Source: Myxococcales bacterium (GTDB lineage: Bacteria > Myxococcota_A > Polyangia > Polyangiales > Polyangiaceae). From it: DNA of 11,582 bases. Shown one piece after another: positions 1-5,550 of the stretch. The notes below the pieces were generated by a model, which ran no database searches, was not told where the DNA came from, and saw nothing but the letters and a program-made list of their open reading frames with translations. Both the position numbers and the translations under genes were made by a program. Each line of letters begins with the position of its first letter. Position 1 is the first letter of the stretch. Location of the stretch: assembly GCA_013298325.1 (NCBI GenBank), contig JAAFHJ010000100.1:1-11582 (forward strand). Reading direction: 5' to 3'.

Positions 1-771
1 TGCGACAGCGTTCCCCGAAAACGAGCCTGCGTAAGAGGCAAGCTCCGGGTCGGTGGCCAGGAGCGCTTCGAGCTCCCGACGGGCGTAAAAGAGGCGGGTA
101 CGGACAGTAAGTACCGGAGCATCGACGATTTCGCCGATCTCCGCCGGAGAGAGACCTTCGAGGTCGTGAAGAACGAAGACGATACGCTTCTTCTCGCCAA
201 TCGTTTCGACCAAGCGGGCAAAGGCGCGCCGGCGGCGAAGCGAAGCCGCTTCTGCATCGGGCAGCGGCCGGTCGGCTTCGAAGTCGAGGGGCGTCTCCGC
301 CCCTTCCGCCGGGCGACTCTTCTTGGCGCGGCGGTGCATGAGCACCACGTTCACCGTCACCCGGTGAAGCCATGTCGTGAATTTTGACTGGCCGCGGAAG
401 TCCCCAAGGGACCGAAATACCTGAACGAAAACGTCTTGAACGACGTCATCCACTTCCCGCGGAGATCCCAACATTCGGAAGACGAGGCGGGCGACCTGCT
501 TGCGATGGGCGTCGTAGAGGGCGCGGAATGCGCTGCGATCCCCGCGTGATGCGCGAAGGACGAGGTCGTCTACGCCCGCCGTCGGGCGCGCCTCGGTCTT
601 GTCCCCGCTGGGCGGTGGCGTGGGTCGTTCCAAAGTCACGGGGTCGGAACCGGTATCTTCCGCGGCGTGGGAACGCAAGCACGCGCTGGGGATGAAGGGG
701 CGTACGCGCACCCCGGACGGCCGGTCTTCCACCGTCGGCACCAAGAGGGGCTGGAGAGCGAGTGCACTCAT
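1..771 (-). CDS. ECF-family RNA polymerase sigma-70 factor (3' end beyond window edge)
   Basis: Extracytoplasmic-function sigma factor that would direct RNA polymerase to a stress or envelope regulon. Reading the minus strand from ATG 771 gives 257 residues with no stop before the edge. Residues 69-150 form region 2: an AFRALYDAHRKQVARLVFRM-type helix, then DDVVQDVFVQVFRSL (108-122) and F-x-G-Q-S-x-F-T-T-W-L-H-R-V-x-x-N (125-141). Residues 183-238 form region 4, with the helix-turn-helix around GLSPAEIGEIVDAPVLTVRTRLFYARREL. Residues 1-68 are a Pro/Thr-rich extension that the family usually lacks. The start is uncertain: no good ribosome site precedes ATG 771, and an in-frame ATG at 804 (just after a stop) and GTG at 774 are alternatives. 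An anti-sigma gene often lies directly downstream of ECF genes; that area is outside the window. The family call is firm; the regulon is unknown. Confidence 0.93.
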   Translation of the reverse strand, partial: MSALALQPLLVPTVEDRPSGVRVRPFIPSACLRSHAAEDTGSDPVTLERPTPPPSGDKTEARPTAGVDDLVLRASRGDRSAFRALYDAHRKQVARLVFRMLGSPREVDDVVQDVFVQVFRSLGDFRGQSKFTTWLHRVTVNVVLMHRRAKKSRPAEGAETPLDFEADRPLPDAEAASLRRRRAFARLVETIGEKKRIVFVLHDLEGLSPAEIGEIVDAPVLTVRTRLFYARRELEALLATDPELASYAGSFSGNAVA

Positions 772-835
772 CACAAGGCTCGATGCGCTGAGCCCGCAAC
801 CCATTCAGCGACCGCCGCAGAAATCGTCCCTTCGG

Positions 836-928
836 TCAGCGCGCGAGACGGCGCGACGCGCCACGGAGGAGGTCCTTGACATCGAGGGCCACGAGGAGAA
901 TCACGACGGAAATAGCGAAGAGGAACAT
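836..928 (-). CDS. Possible 30-residue single-pass membrane microprotein
   Basis: A short frame from ATG 928 encodes a hydrophobic helix (MFLFAISVVILLVALDV) followed by a basic tail (KDLLRGASRRLAR), the layout of a small inner-membrane protein. Its stop lies 64 bases upstream of the ECF sigma start on the same strand, so it could share that transcript. There is only a weak ribosome site (AGG about 10 bases upstream of the ATG), and I recognise no family. The same frame can be extended upstream to base 1057, but that would run into the terminator hairpin. It is the only coding candidate between the sigma gene and the terminator at 1019-1064 (772-1018), where I otherwise see nothing definite. 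Confidence 0.25.
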   Translation of the reverse strand: MFLFAISVVILLVALDVKDLLRGASRRLAR

Positions 929-1018
929 GCGCGCGCAACCTGCATGAAGCGGCTTCCGGCTACCAAATTCGCCGTGCGGAATTCCTGGAACCCTAGGTTT
1001 TTCCTTCGGGGCGCCGAC

Positions 1019-1064
1019 AAAAAGAGAAACGCCCAGGTCGCTGCATCGTGCAGCCATCTGGGCG
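1019..1064 (-). terminator. Rho-independent terminator behind the 104-residue gene
   Basis: Read on the minus strand, a hairpin spans 1064-1030: a 7-bp outer stem (CGCCCAG/CTGGGCG), a 3x3 internal loop, a 6-bp inner stem (GCTGCA/TGCAGC) and a 3-base loop. It is followed at once by TTTCTCTTTTT (1029-1019). It starts 20 bases after the stop at 1085, which is where an intrinsic terminator is expected, and it separates that gene from the sigma gene further on. Confidence 0.85.
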
Positions 1065-1084
1065 CGTCGTTCAGAAGCGGTGCT

Positions 1085-1399
1085 TCAGAAGAGGGTCTTG
1101 AGGTCGACGACCGGGAGCTTCTTCACTTCGAGGATCGAGTTGATCGCCTTGAGGATACGGGTCTTCATCGGGCCCGAGATCGTCCCGCCGGTCGTCGCGG
1201 CGTTGAGGGCGCGCTGCGTCACCGGACGGCCCGAGCGCGGCTTCTTCTTCTCGCCGGCGACTTCCTTCTTGGTCCGCTTCGCGAGGCGGATCGCGCGATC
1301 TTCAACCTGAAGGCTCTCGAGGGAGTGCGAAACCGCGAGGAGGCGGCGGGAGTCGATCTTCTTGTCCGCGAGGAAGGTGGCAAACTTGGTGGCGCTCAT
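1085..1399 (-). CDS. Uncharacterised small basic protein (104 aa)
   Basis: I do not recognise a family. The frame starts at ATG 1399 (MSATKFATFLADKKID...) and encodes 104 residues. A helical-looking N-terminal half (about 1-40) leads into a strongly basic stretch (KRTKKEVAGEKKKPRSGR, 41-58). This is followed by TQRALNAATTGGTISGPMKT (61-80), a second predicted helix (RILKAINSIL) and a C-terminal VVDLKTLF. There is no signal peptide or membrane segment, so it is probably cytoplasmic; the charge would suit nucleic-acid binding, but that is inference. It lies 73 bases behind the degenerate ABC-ATPase gene on the same strand and just before a strong terminator, so it is probably the last gene of that transcript. 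The frame stays open upstream to 1975, but that part is antisense-type shadow overlapping the ATPase gene in another frame. Confidence 0.68.
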   Translation of the reverse strand: MSATKFATFLADKKIDSRRLLAVSHSLESLQVEDRAIRLAKRTKKEVAGEKKKPRSGRPVTQRALNAATTGGTISGPMKTRILKAINSILEVKKLPVVDLKTLF

Positions 1400-1472
1400 C
1401 GAGGCCGACCTAACGCGAAAGTGCTTCGGATGCAAGATGCACGTCGCGGGCGGTCGTACGTCGCCGTTCCCG

Positions 1473-2309
1473 TCATTTTTCCGGGGTGAAATCGGGGACG
1501 ACGACAAATGCCGGGAACGCCGATGTCTCGCGTAGACGGTCACCTGCCGGCCCCGAATCCTCGGGGAGGCGTGGCATTGGCGGAATCGCCACAACCCCGA
1601 CTGCCGCTTGGCCGTCGCTCGGCGGGACGTAGGAATCGCAGGTCTGAAAGGTTTTTTTCCGGGCCCGCGGGGTGTCTGCGGAAAGGGCGCGCCGCACGAG
1701 CTTCCCCCCTTCGAAGACGAGTAAATCGCCAGCGATCGCGTCGGCGACGGCGGCACTGCGCGTCGCGACCACGACGCCGATCCGCTTCGCGAGCGCACGG
1801 AGCGTGCGGCAGTACACGTCGATTTCTTCCGCGGAGAGGCCGTAGGTCGGCTCGTCGAAGGCGGCGACCGAAGGGCGTCGGACCGCCTCGCGAACAAGGA
1901 GCGCCTGGCGAAATTCAAAGGGGCTGAGGTCGAGCATCGGCCGCGAAAGCGGGTGCAAAAAGTCCTGAAGTTCAAGAGCTTGAAGAGCTAGCTCCACTGC
2001 GTCTTCTTGTGCATCCGGGTTCACGACTTCACCGATCGAGCGCTGAAGGAACTCCGGGCGTCGGAGAACCAGATCGGCGCAGCGGGTACCGGAAATCGGC
2101 TTCCCCTCAAGCTCCGCGCTGCCCTCGGTCGCAAAGTCGCCGATTCCACCGGTAAGTACCCGTACTAATGCTGTTTTCCCTGCGCCGGTCGGCCCAAAAA
2201 TGACGAGCGGCGTTCCGCGGCGCATGGTGAAGTCGACGCTACGCAGAACAGAACGGGCGCCGTGACTCGCAGAGAACGCCTGGAACGAAAGCAAAGGGGA
2301 CATATTCAC
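1473..2309 (-). CDS. Degenerate orphan ABC-type ATP-binding protein
   Basis: An ATP-binding-cassette domain most like the short importer/PstB type, 278 residues. Walker A is intact (G39-P-T-G-A-G-K45-T46) and Walker B ends in VAAFD152-E153-P. The other catalytic elements are eroded. The Q-loop Gln appears to be Arg (LVLRRPEF, about 80-87), the LSGGQ signature reads LSPFEF (128-133), and the switch His after the last core strand is absent (VVVATRSAA, 179-187). About 60 residues beyond the ATPase core (from about 218) are Pro-rich and match nothing I know. No permease or binding protein is nearby. It may bind ATP without efficient hydrolysis and act as a regulator, or be a decaying gene, though the frame is intact. 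The start is GTG 2309, preceded by GGAAAG at a 6-base spacing; ATG 2303 is the alternative. It is probably cotranscribed with the 104-residue gene. Confidence 0.8.
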   Translation of the reverse strand: MNMSPLLSFQAFSASHGARSVLRSVDFTMRRGTPLVIFGPTGAGKTALVRVLTGGIGDFATEGSAELEGKPISGTRCADLVLRRPEFLQRSIGEVVNPDAQEDAVELALQALELQDFLHPLSRPMLDLSPFEFRQALLVREAVRRPSVAAFDEPTYGLSAEEIDVYCRTLRALAKRIGVVVATRSAAVADAIAGDLLVFEGGKLVRRALSADTPRARKKTFQTCDSYVPPSDGQAAVGVVAIPPMPRLPEDSGPAGDRLRETSAFPAFVVVPDFTPEK

Positions 2310-2477
2310 GAGGCGCTTTCCGATTCAGCGTCCCGCCAGGCGGAGACAACCGCATTTTTGAAGGTACCTGGAGTGAGGAAGGAAGGAAGTGCGGTATCCA
2401 CGCAACCCCGTTGACCTCGCAGAACGCCCTCCAATTTGTCGGTCGGGCGCTTAAAACTTCAAGACTTCGAGAGACGT

Positions 2478-3002
2478 TCAGGCGCTCGCGGCGACGTGGG
2501 TCGTGAGCGGAGGGTCGGTATTCAAATCCGATTTTTGCGTCGATGCTTGGCGCTTTGAAAAGAGATTTTTCGCATCCCAGACAGGCCCCATTACGAAGGA
2601 AAGCGGGTCGTCTGCAAAGGCGGGTGCGTTCTTCTCAAAGACGGCATGACCGACAAGGTTCAGCCCCCAACCGACGGCAAATGAGCCGGCCGCCGCCGTC
2701 CACACGGGGCGGAAAGGCTTGAAGGCGATAAGCCCCGCAGCCCCCACGACGATCATCGGAATGCCTGCAAGATGCAGCCATCGATTGGTCGCGTTGCGGT
2801 GCGTTTGCTCGTAGAACTTGGAGGCAAGATCCCAGCGATCGCTGAGGCTTCCGTCGAATTCGGGATGCTCGCGACGCCACTCTTTTTCCAACAGGGAGAA
2901 CCCTCGGCCGAAGAGGCCGAGGCCGGTCTTCTTGCGGCCGGCGAGGAGCCCCACCATTCCGAGGACCGCGAACGCCACACCCTTTTGACGATTGGAGATC
3001 AT
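2478..3002 (-). CDS. Mpo1/DUF962-family membrane protein
   Basis: Member of the Mpo1-like (DUF962, YGL010w) family. The yeast founder is an Fe(II)-dependent dioxygenase that shortens 2-hydroxy fatty acids by alpha-oxidation; bacterial members are mostly uncharacterised. Family hallmarks are visible: F-Y-x-x-T-H68-R-N-x-x-N73-R-W-L-H77 and, after two membrane segments (about 79-94 and 101-118), V-G-H119-A-V-F-E-K-N-A-P-A followed by DPLSFVMGPVWD. The histidines are the likely iron ligands by analogy. The first 50 residues add an extra hydrophobic segment (about 8-22) and a charged linker that many short bacterial members lack. The start is ATG 3002, with only a weak AGG about 9 bases ahead. 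It lies 135 bases behind the Cys-rich lipoprotein gene on the same strand. The substrate is unknown. Confidence 0.85.
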   Translation of the reverse strand: MISNRQKGVAFAVLGMVGLLAGRKKTGLGLFGRGFSLLEKEWRREHPEFDGSLSDRWDLASKFYEQTHRNATNRWLHLAGIPMIVVGAAGLIAFKPFRPVWTAAAGSFAVGWGLNLVGHAVFEKNAPAFADDPLSFVMGPVWDAKNLFSKRQASTQKSDLNTDPPLTTHVAASA

Positions 3003-3137
3003 ACACGGAGCCTACCCCGCTTAGCCAAGGTGGGGAACGACTTGGCGCCGACCGGCGCGGGGTGGCACCGCAGGCCAATTTGCTCCTCGATCCGCGCTAG
3101 CGGGCGAGGACGAACGTCTCGGGAAACGCGGAAAGAC

Positions 3138-3626
3138 CTATCGCCCCATCCAGGGGCAGGTGGCGAGGAGTTGGCGAAACGGACGCCGACTGCACGAGAA
3201 CCCGACCGGGTGACCGTAGGCCTCCACGGGGACGCATTCCTGGGACTTTTCGTAGCTCCCCTCGGCCTCGGGCTCAATGGGGCGATCGCAGTCGCCGAAA
3301 CGGGAAATATCCCAGCGATAGTACCCTCGCGGATCCCAAAAATGAATAACTTTTACAGGTACATAGGTGCCCCTTGGGTACTTAGCTGCGCAGGCTGCAA
3401 AATCGTGCCCACCGCGAATGACTTGGTACTGGTCGCCGGGGCATGGGTCCCACTCGAGTTCAAGATCGACGAGTGAAATATCGCCGTTTTCCGCGTTCGC
3501 GACCGGGTCGTTGCGGACAACTTGCACCGTCGACTCGAAGGCCTCGGTCGGGTGGCACGCGGCGAGCGCAAGCAGGGACGCCGACCCGAGCGCTCGTGCA
3601 GCGCGGCGTAACGAGAGGGGAGGCAC
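3138..3626 (-). CDS. Cysteine-rich secreted lipoprotein, unknown function
   Basis: A 162-residue predicted lipoprotein with no family I can name. With GTG 3626 as start, the N-terminus is PPLSLRRAARALGSASLLAL followed by A-A-C24: a basic n-region, a short hydrophobic core and a lipobox L-A-A-C, so it should be exported and lipid-anchored. The mature part has six further cysteines, enough for three disulphides. It is rich in aromatic and acidic residues (for example VIHFWDPRGYYRWDISRF) and ends in CPWMGR. The start rests on an excellent ribosome site, AGAAGG with a 6-base spacer. The frame is open to a TTG at 3701, but that codon lies inside the 22-base palindrome and would bury the signal peptide. 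The gene is divergent from the metal-efflux operon and shares its intergenic region. A role in the envelope is all that can be inferred. Confidence 0.75.
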   Translation of the reverse strand: MPPLSLRRAARALGSASLLALAACHPTEAFESTVQVVRNDPVANAENGDISLVDLELEWDPCPGDQYQVIRGGHDFAACAAKYPRGTYVPVKVIHFWDPRGYYRWDISRFGDCDRPIEPEAEGSYEKSQECVPVEAYGHPVGFSCSRRPFRQLLATCPWMGR

Positions 3627-3632
3627 GCGTCG

Positions 3633-3638
3633 CCTTCT
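3633..3638 (-). promoter_or_regulatory. Ribosome binding site fixing the lipoprotein start
   Basis: AGAAGG on the minus strand lies six bases before GTG 3626. It is the best Shine-Dalgarno match among the minus-strand genes and decides the start in favour of GTG 3626 over TTG 3701. A perfect 10-base palindrome, GCAAATTTGC (3640-3649), lies just upstream. Confidence 0.7.
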
Positions 3639-3689
3639 AGCAAATTTGCCGGCGCCCCCTTCGGGAGATTCCGGCCCCACGGAGAATGA

Positions 3690-3711
3690 AACCTTACGCA
3701 AGCGAAAGGTT
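3690..3711. promoter_or_regulatory. Candidate operator: 22-base near-perfect palindrome in the divergent region
   Basis: The left half is AACCTTACGCA and the right half AGCGAAAGGTT. Nine of the eleven positions in each arm are complementary, and the only mismatches are A/T against A/T at position 7 of each arm and at the centre. The AACCTT/AAGGTT ends recall dyads bound by MerR-family metal regulators, but the -35/-10 placement those need is not evident. A candidate plus-strand promoter overlaps its right end: TTGCAC (3710-3715), a 15-base spacer, TACTAA (3731-3736). It lies 48 bases before the ATG of the Asp-rich protein and 64 bases before the lipoprotein GTG, so it could control either or both. 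Confidence 0.5.
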
Positions 3712-3758
3712 GCACGAATCCCCGAGGCAATACTAACGTCGCCGTTATCTTGGGGTCG

Positions 3759-4151
3759 ATGCTCCGCCGGTTCTTGTTCGTTGTTGCTGCAATCGTCGCA
3801 TTTGTGACGTTATTGCCGGCATTTGGCGAGCGGGCGGCGCGCCGCAGTCCCCATGCGACAGCGCAGATCTCGACGGGGGAGCTGCGCGGAAAGACCCTCG
3901 TGACCGCGCGCCACGAGCTTCGCTACGCGGAAACGACCGGCGACCACGTTGCCGACGATGACGGGGACGTTAGCTCCCCCGACGAAGCATTGGACGCGCC
4001 CGACGGGGATGGCGACGACGATCCTTCGTCAGCGCCACTGCGTCTTGGGGTCGCGCTCATCGCGCCGCCGGCGCGCCCGGCACCGGAAGCGGTTTCATTC
4101 CAGCAGCGACCGGGAATTCTTCTGTTTAAGCAAATGGTTAGACCTGGCTAG
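3759..4151 (+). CDS. Small membrane-anchored or secreted Asp-rich protein, first gene of the efflux cluster
   Basis: A 130-residue protein without a recognised family. Residues 1-23 (MLRRFLFVVAAIVAFVTLLP...) are a basic n-region and hydrophobic helix, an uncleaved anchor or signal peptide, so the rest should be periplasmic. Residues 62-88 hold 13 acidic residues in 27 (12 Asp, 1 Glu) in runs such as DDDGD and DGDGDDDP. The tail from 92 is Pro/Ala-rich and ends hydrophobic-basic (ILLFKQMVRPG). The acidic stretch could bind divalent cations, which would suit its place as the first gene ahead of the CzcC-like channel gene. This is inference; the spacing matches no EF-hand loop. The start is ATG 3759 with a weak GGGG before it; TTG 3750 is in frame. 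The position resembles that of small accessory proteins in other metal-RND operons (CzcI, CnrX), but I see no sequence resemblance to them. Confidence 0.6.
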   Translation: MLRRFLFVVAAIVAFVTLLPAFGERAARRSPHATAQISTGELRGKTLVTARHELRYAETTGDHVADDDGDVSSPDEALDAPDGDGDDDPSSAPLRLGVALIAPPARPAPEAVSFQQRPGILLFKQMVRPG

Positions 4152-4153
4152 TC

Positions 4154-4188
4154 GGCGTCGATCGAGCATCGCTCGGTCCTCCGACGCC
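4154..4188 (+). other. Hairpin between the Asp-rich gene and the channel gene
   Basis: The arms GGCGTCG (4154-4160) and CGACGCC (4182-4188) pair perfectly and enclose a smaller stem, CGAGC-atc-GCTCG (4163-4175). A second GC-rich hairpin, GGCGG-acgc-CCGCC, follows at 4217-4230. No T-run follows either, so they are not standard terminators. They could stabilise or attenuate the transcript between the small first gene and the pump genes. Confidence 0.3.
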
Positions 4189-4305
4189 TCGCACTTGCCT
4201 CGCCCGCACCCTTGAAGGCGGACGCCCGCCGGGATTGCTTGCATGTTACCCACGAATCATCGACGCACGCGCGTTGCCCTCAAACGCGCGTGCAGGGTGC
4301 CCCTC

Positions 4306-5550
4306 ATGGCACGCCTCGCCCTTGTGTTTTGTGTTGGATTTCAGGCCCTTACGCCGGGGCCTGCTTCCGCACAAACGGCCATTTTGACGCCCCAGACGGC
4401 GGCGTTTCCCTCGCTCGCCGAAGCGCTCGCGCGGGCCGAGCAGCGCGCGCCAGCGGCCATCGAGGCGCGCGGGGAGGTCGCTGCGGCCCGGGCAGGAAAG
4501 ATCGGCGCGGAGGCTTCCGCGTTTGGAAATCCCTACGTCGATTTTCAAGTTGACCGGGGGAGTACGACCAAAGACGTCCAGGCACTTGCCTATTTGTATA
4601 TGCCAGTTGACGCTTTTGGTCAGCGTGGCGCGCGTATCGACGAAGCCGACGCGCTCGTGCGCTGGAAGGGGCTCTCCGCAGAGGCCCGTCGTAGCGCGGT
4701 CCGTGGGGAGACGATCGCCCGCTGGGGGGCCGCTCGCGTGGCTCAGGAGCGCCTCGCACATGCGCAAGACGCCGTAGAAAGTGCAGAAAAAGAGGCAGCT
4801 TACTTTGCGGGGCGCTTTGCCGCGAAGGATACGACCATCTACGAAAAGAGCCTCGCCGAGGCGGAGGTTGGCCGCTGGATGCAGGCTCGAGCCGAAGCCG
4901 AACTGGACCTCCTCGAACGTCTCGCACGCCTTTCCGAATGGATCGGTGAATCGACGATTCCTGGCGCTCCTTCAAAGGCAGCGCTTGGCAGCATCAATGC
5001 GCCTTTGCCCCCCGCCCCGGCGCGCCGAGCCGCCGAAGCACCGGCACTCGTGGCCCAGCGCGCGGAGCATTTTTTCTGGGAAAAACAGGGGGAACGCTAC
5101 CGCGCCGAGCGACGCGCCCCGCTGCAACTCTTGCTCATTGCCGGGCGCGGCGATCCAGGAGATGTGCGGCTTGGCGGCGGCGTCACCGTCACGCTCCCCG
5201 TAGCTCGCCGAAATCAGGGGGAAATTGCGCGTGCCGAAGCGGAGGCCGACCGAAGCGCGGCGGCGGAGACGTCGCTTACGGCGAGCCTCGCGGCGCGCAT
5301 TTCGGCGACCGAGCAAGCGCTCGCCACCGTCCTCACGGCAATCGCCAACCTCGACAGCAACGGGCTGCCGGCCTCGCAACGGGCCGTCGATGCCTCGCTT
5401 GAAGCATACCGAAGCGGAAAAATGGAGCTTTTGCCGGTGCTTGTCGCGCGACGCGAGCTCCAGCTCGCGCGGACCCGCCGACTTGATCTCGTGGAACGCG
5501 CCTGGCGCAGCTACGGCGAGTGGATCGCCCTCACCGGAGAGAAACCGTGA
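4306..5550 (+). CDS. czcC: CzcC-like TolC-family outer-membrane channel of the metal efflux complex
   Basis: Outer-membrane efflux protein that forms the exit duct of the tripartite pump; 414 residues, usual for CzcC-type proteins. Residues 1-22 are a Sec signal peptide with an A-S-A cleavage site before Q23. The mature protein begins with the family opening (FPSLAEALARAEQRAPAAIEA...), followed by G-N-P-Y-V-D-F near 82 and the MPVDAFGQRGARIDEADA segment. Long Ala/Glu/Arg-rich coiled helices make up the rest, with the second repeat ending in RSGKMELLPVLVARRELQLA...WIALTG. The start is ATG 4306, preceded by AGGG at 8 bases, which gives a canonical signal peptide. ATG 4243 is in frame and would add 21 basic residues. 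Its stop overlaps the GTG of the adaptor gene (GTGA), implying coupled translation. Confidence 0.88.
   Translation: MARLALVFCVGFQALTPGPASAQTAILTPQTAAFPSLAEALARAEQRAPAAIEARGEVAAARAGKIGAEASAFGNPYVDFQVDRGSTTKDVQALAYLYMPVDAFGQRGARIDEADALVRWKGLSAEARRSAVRGETIARWGAARVAQERLAHAQDAVESAEKEAAYFAGRFAAKDTTIYEKSLAEAEVGRWMQARAEAELDLLERLARLSEWIGESTIPGAPSKAALGSINAPLPPAPARRAAEAPALVAQRAEHFFWEKQGERYRAERRAPLQLLLIAGRGDPGDVRLGGGVTVTLPVARRNQGEIARAEAEADRSAAAETSLTASLAARISATEQALATVLTAIANLDSNGLPASQRAVDASLEAYRSGKMELLPVLVARRELQLARTRRLDLVERAWRSYGEWIALTGEKP

Noticed and set aside
599..1489. Plus-strand open frame of 296 codons
   Set aside because: It overlaps the sigma gene, the terminator and the 104-residue gene on the other strand, and its Arg/Ala-rich composition is that of a shadow frame.
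1400..1975. Upstream extension of the 104-residue frame to base 1975
   Set aside because: The added residues overlap the ATPase gene in another frame and are Ser/Arg-rich noise; ATG 1399 begins the sensible protein.
1966..1985. Palindrome TTCAAGAGCTTGAA
   Set aside because: It lies inside the ATPase coding sequence at a Leu/Gln/Ala-rich stretch, where repeated codons explain it.
3627..3701. Longer start (TTG 3701) for the Cys-rich lipoprotein
   Set aside because: It would place 25 non-signal residues before the signal peptide and begin inside the palindrome; the AGAAGG site before GTG 3626 is far better.
3710..3736. Plus-strand promoter TTGCAC / TACTAA
   Set aside because: The 15-base spacer is short and the -10 box is poor (3 of 6), so it is mentioned only with the operator and not called on its own.
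4154..4188. Terminator after the Asp-rich gene
   Set aside because: The stem is good, but no T-run follows; kept only as a hairpin of unknown role.
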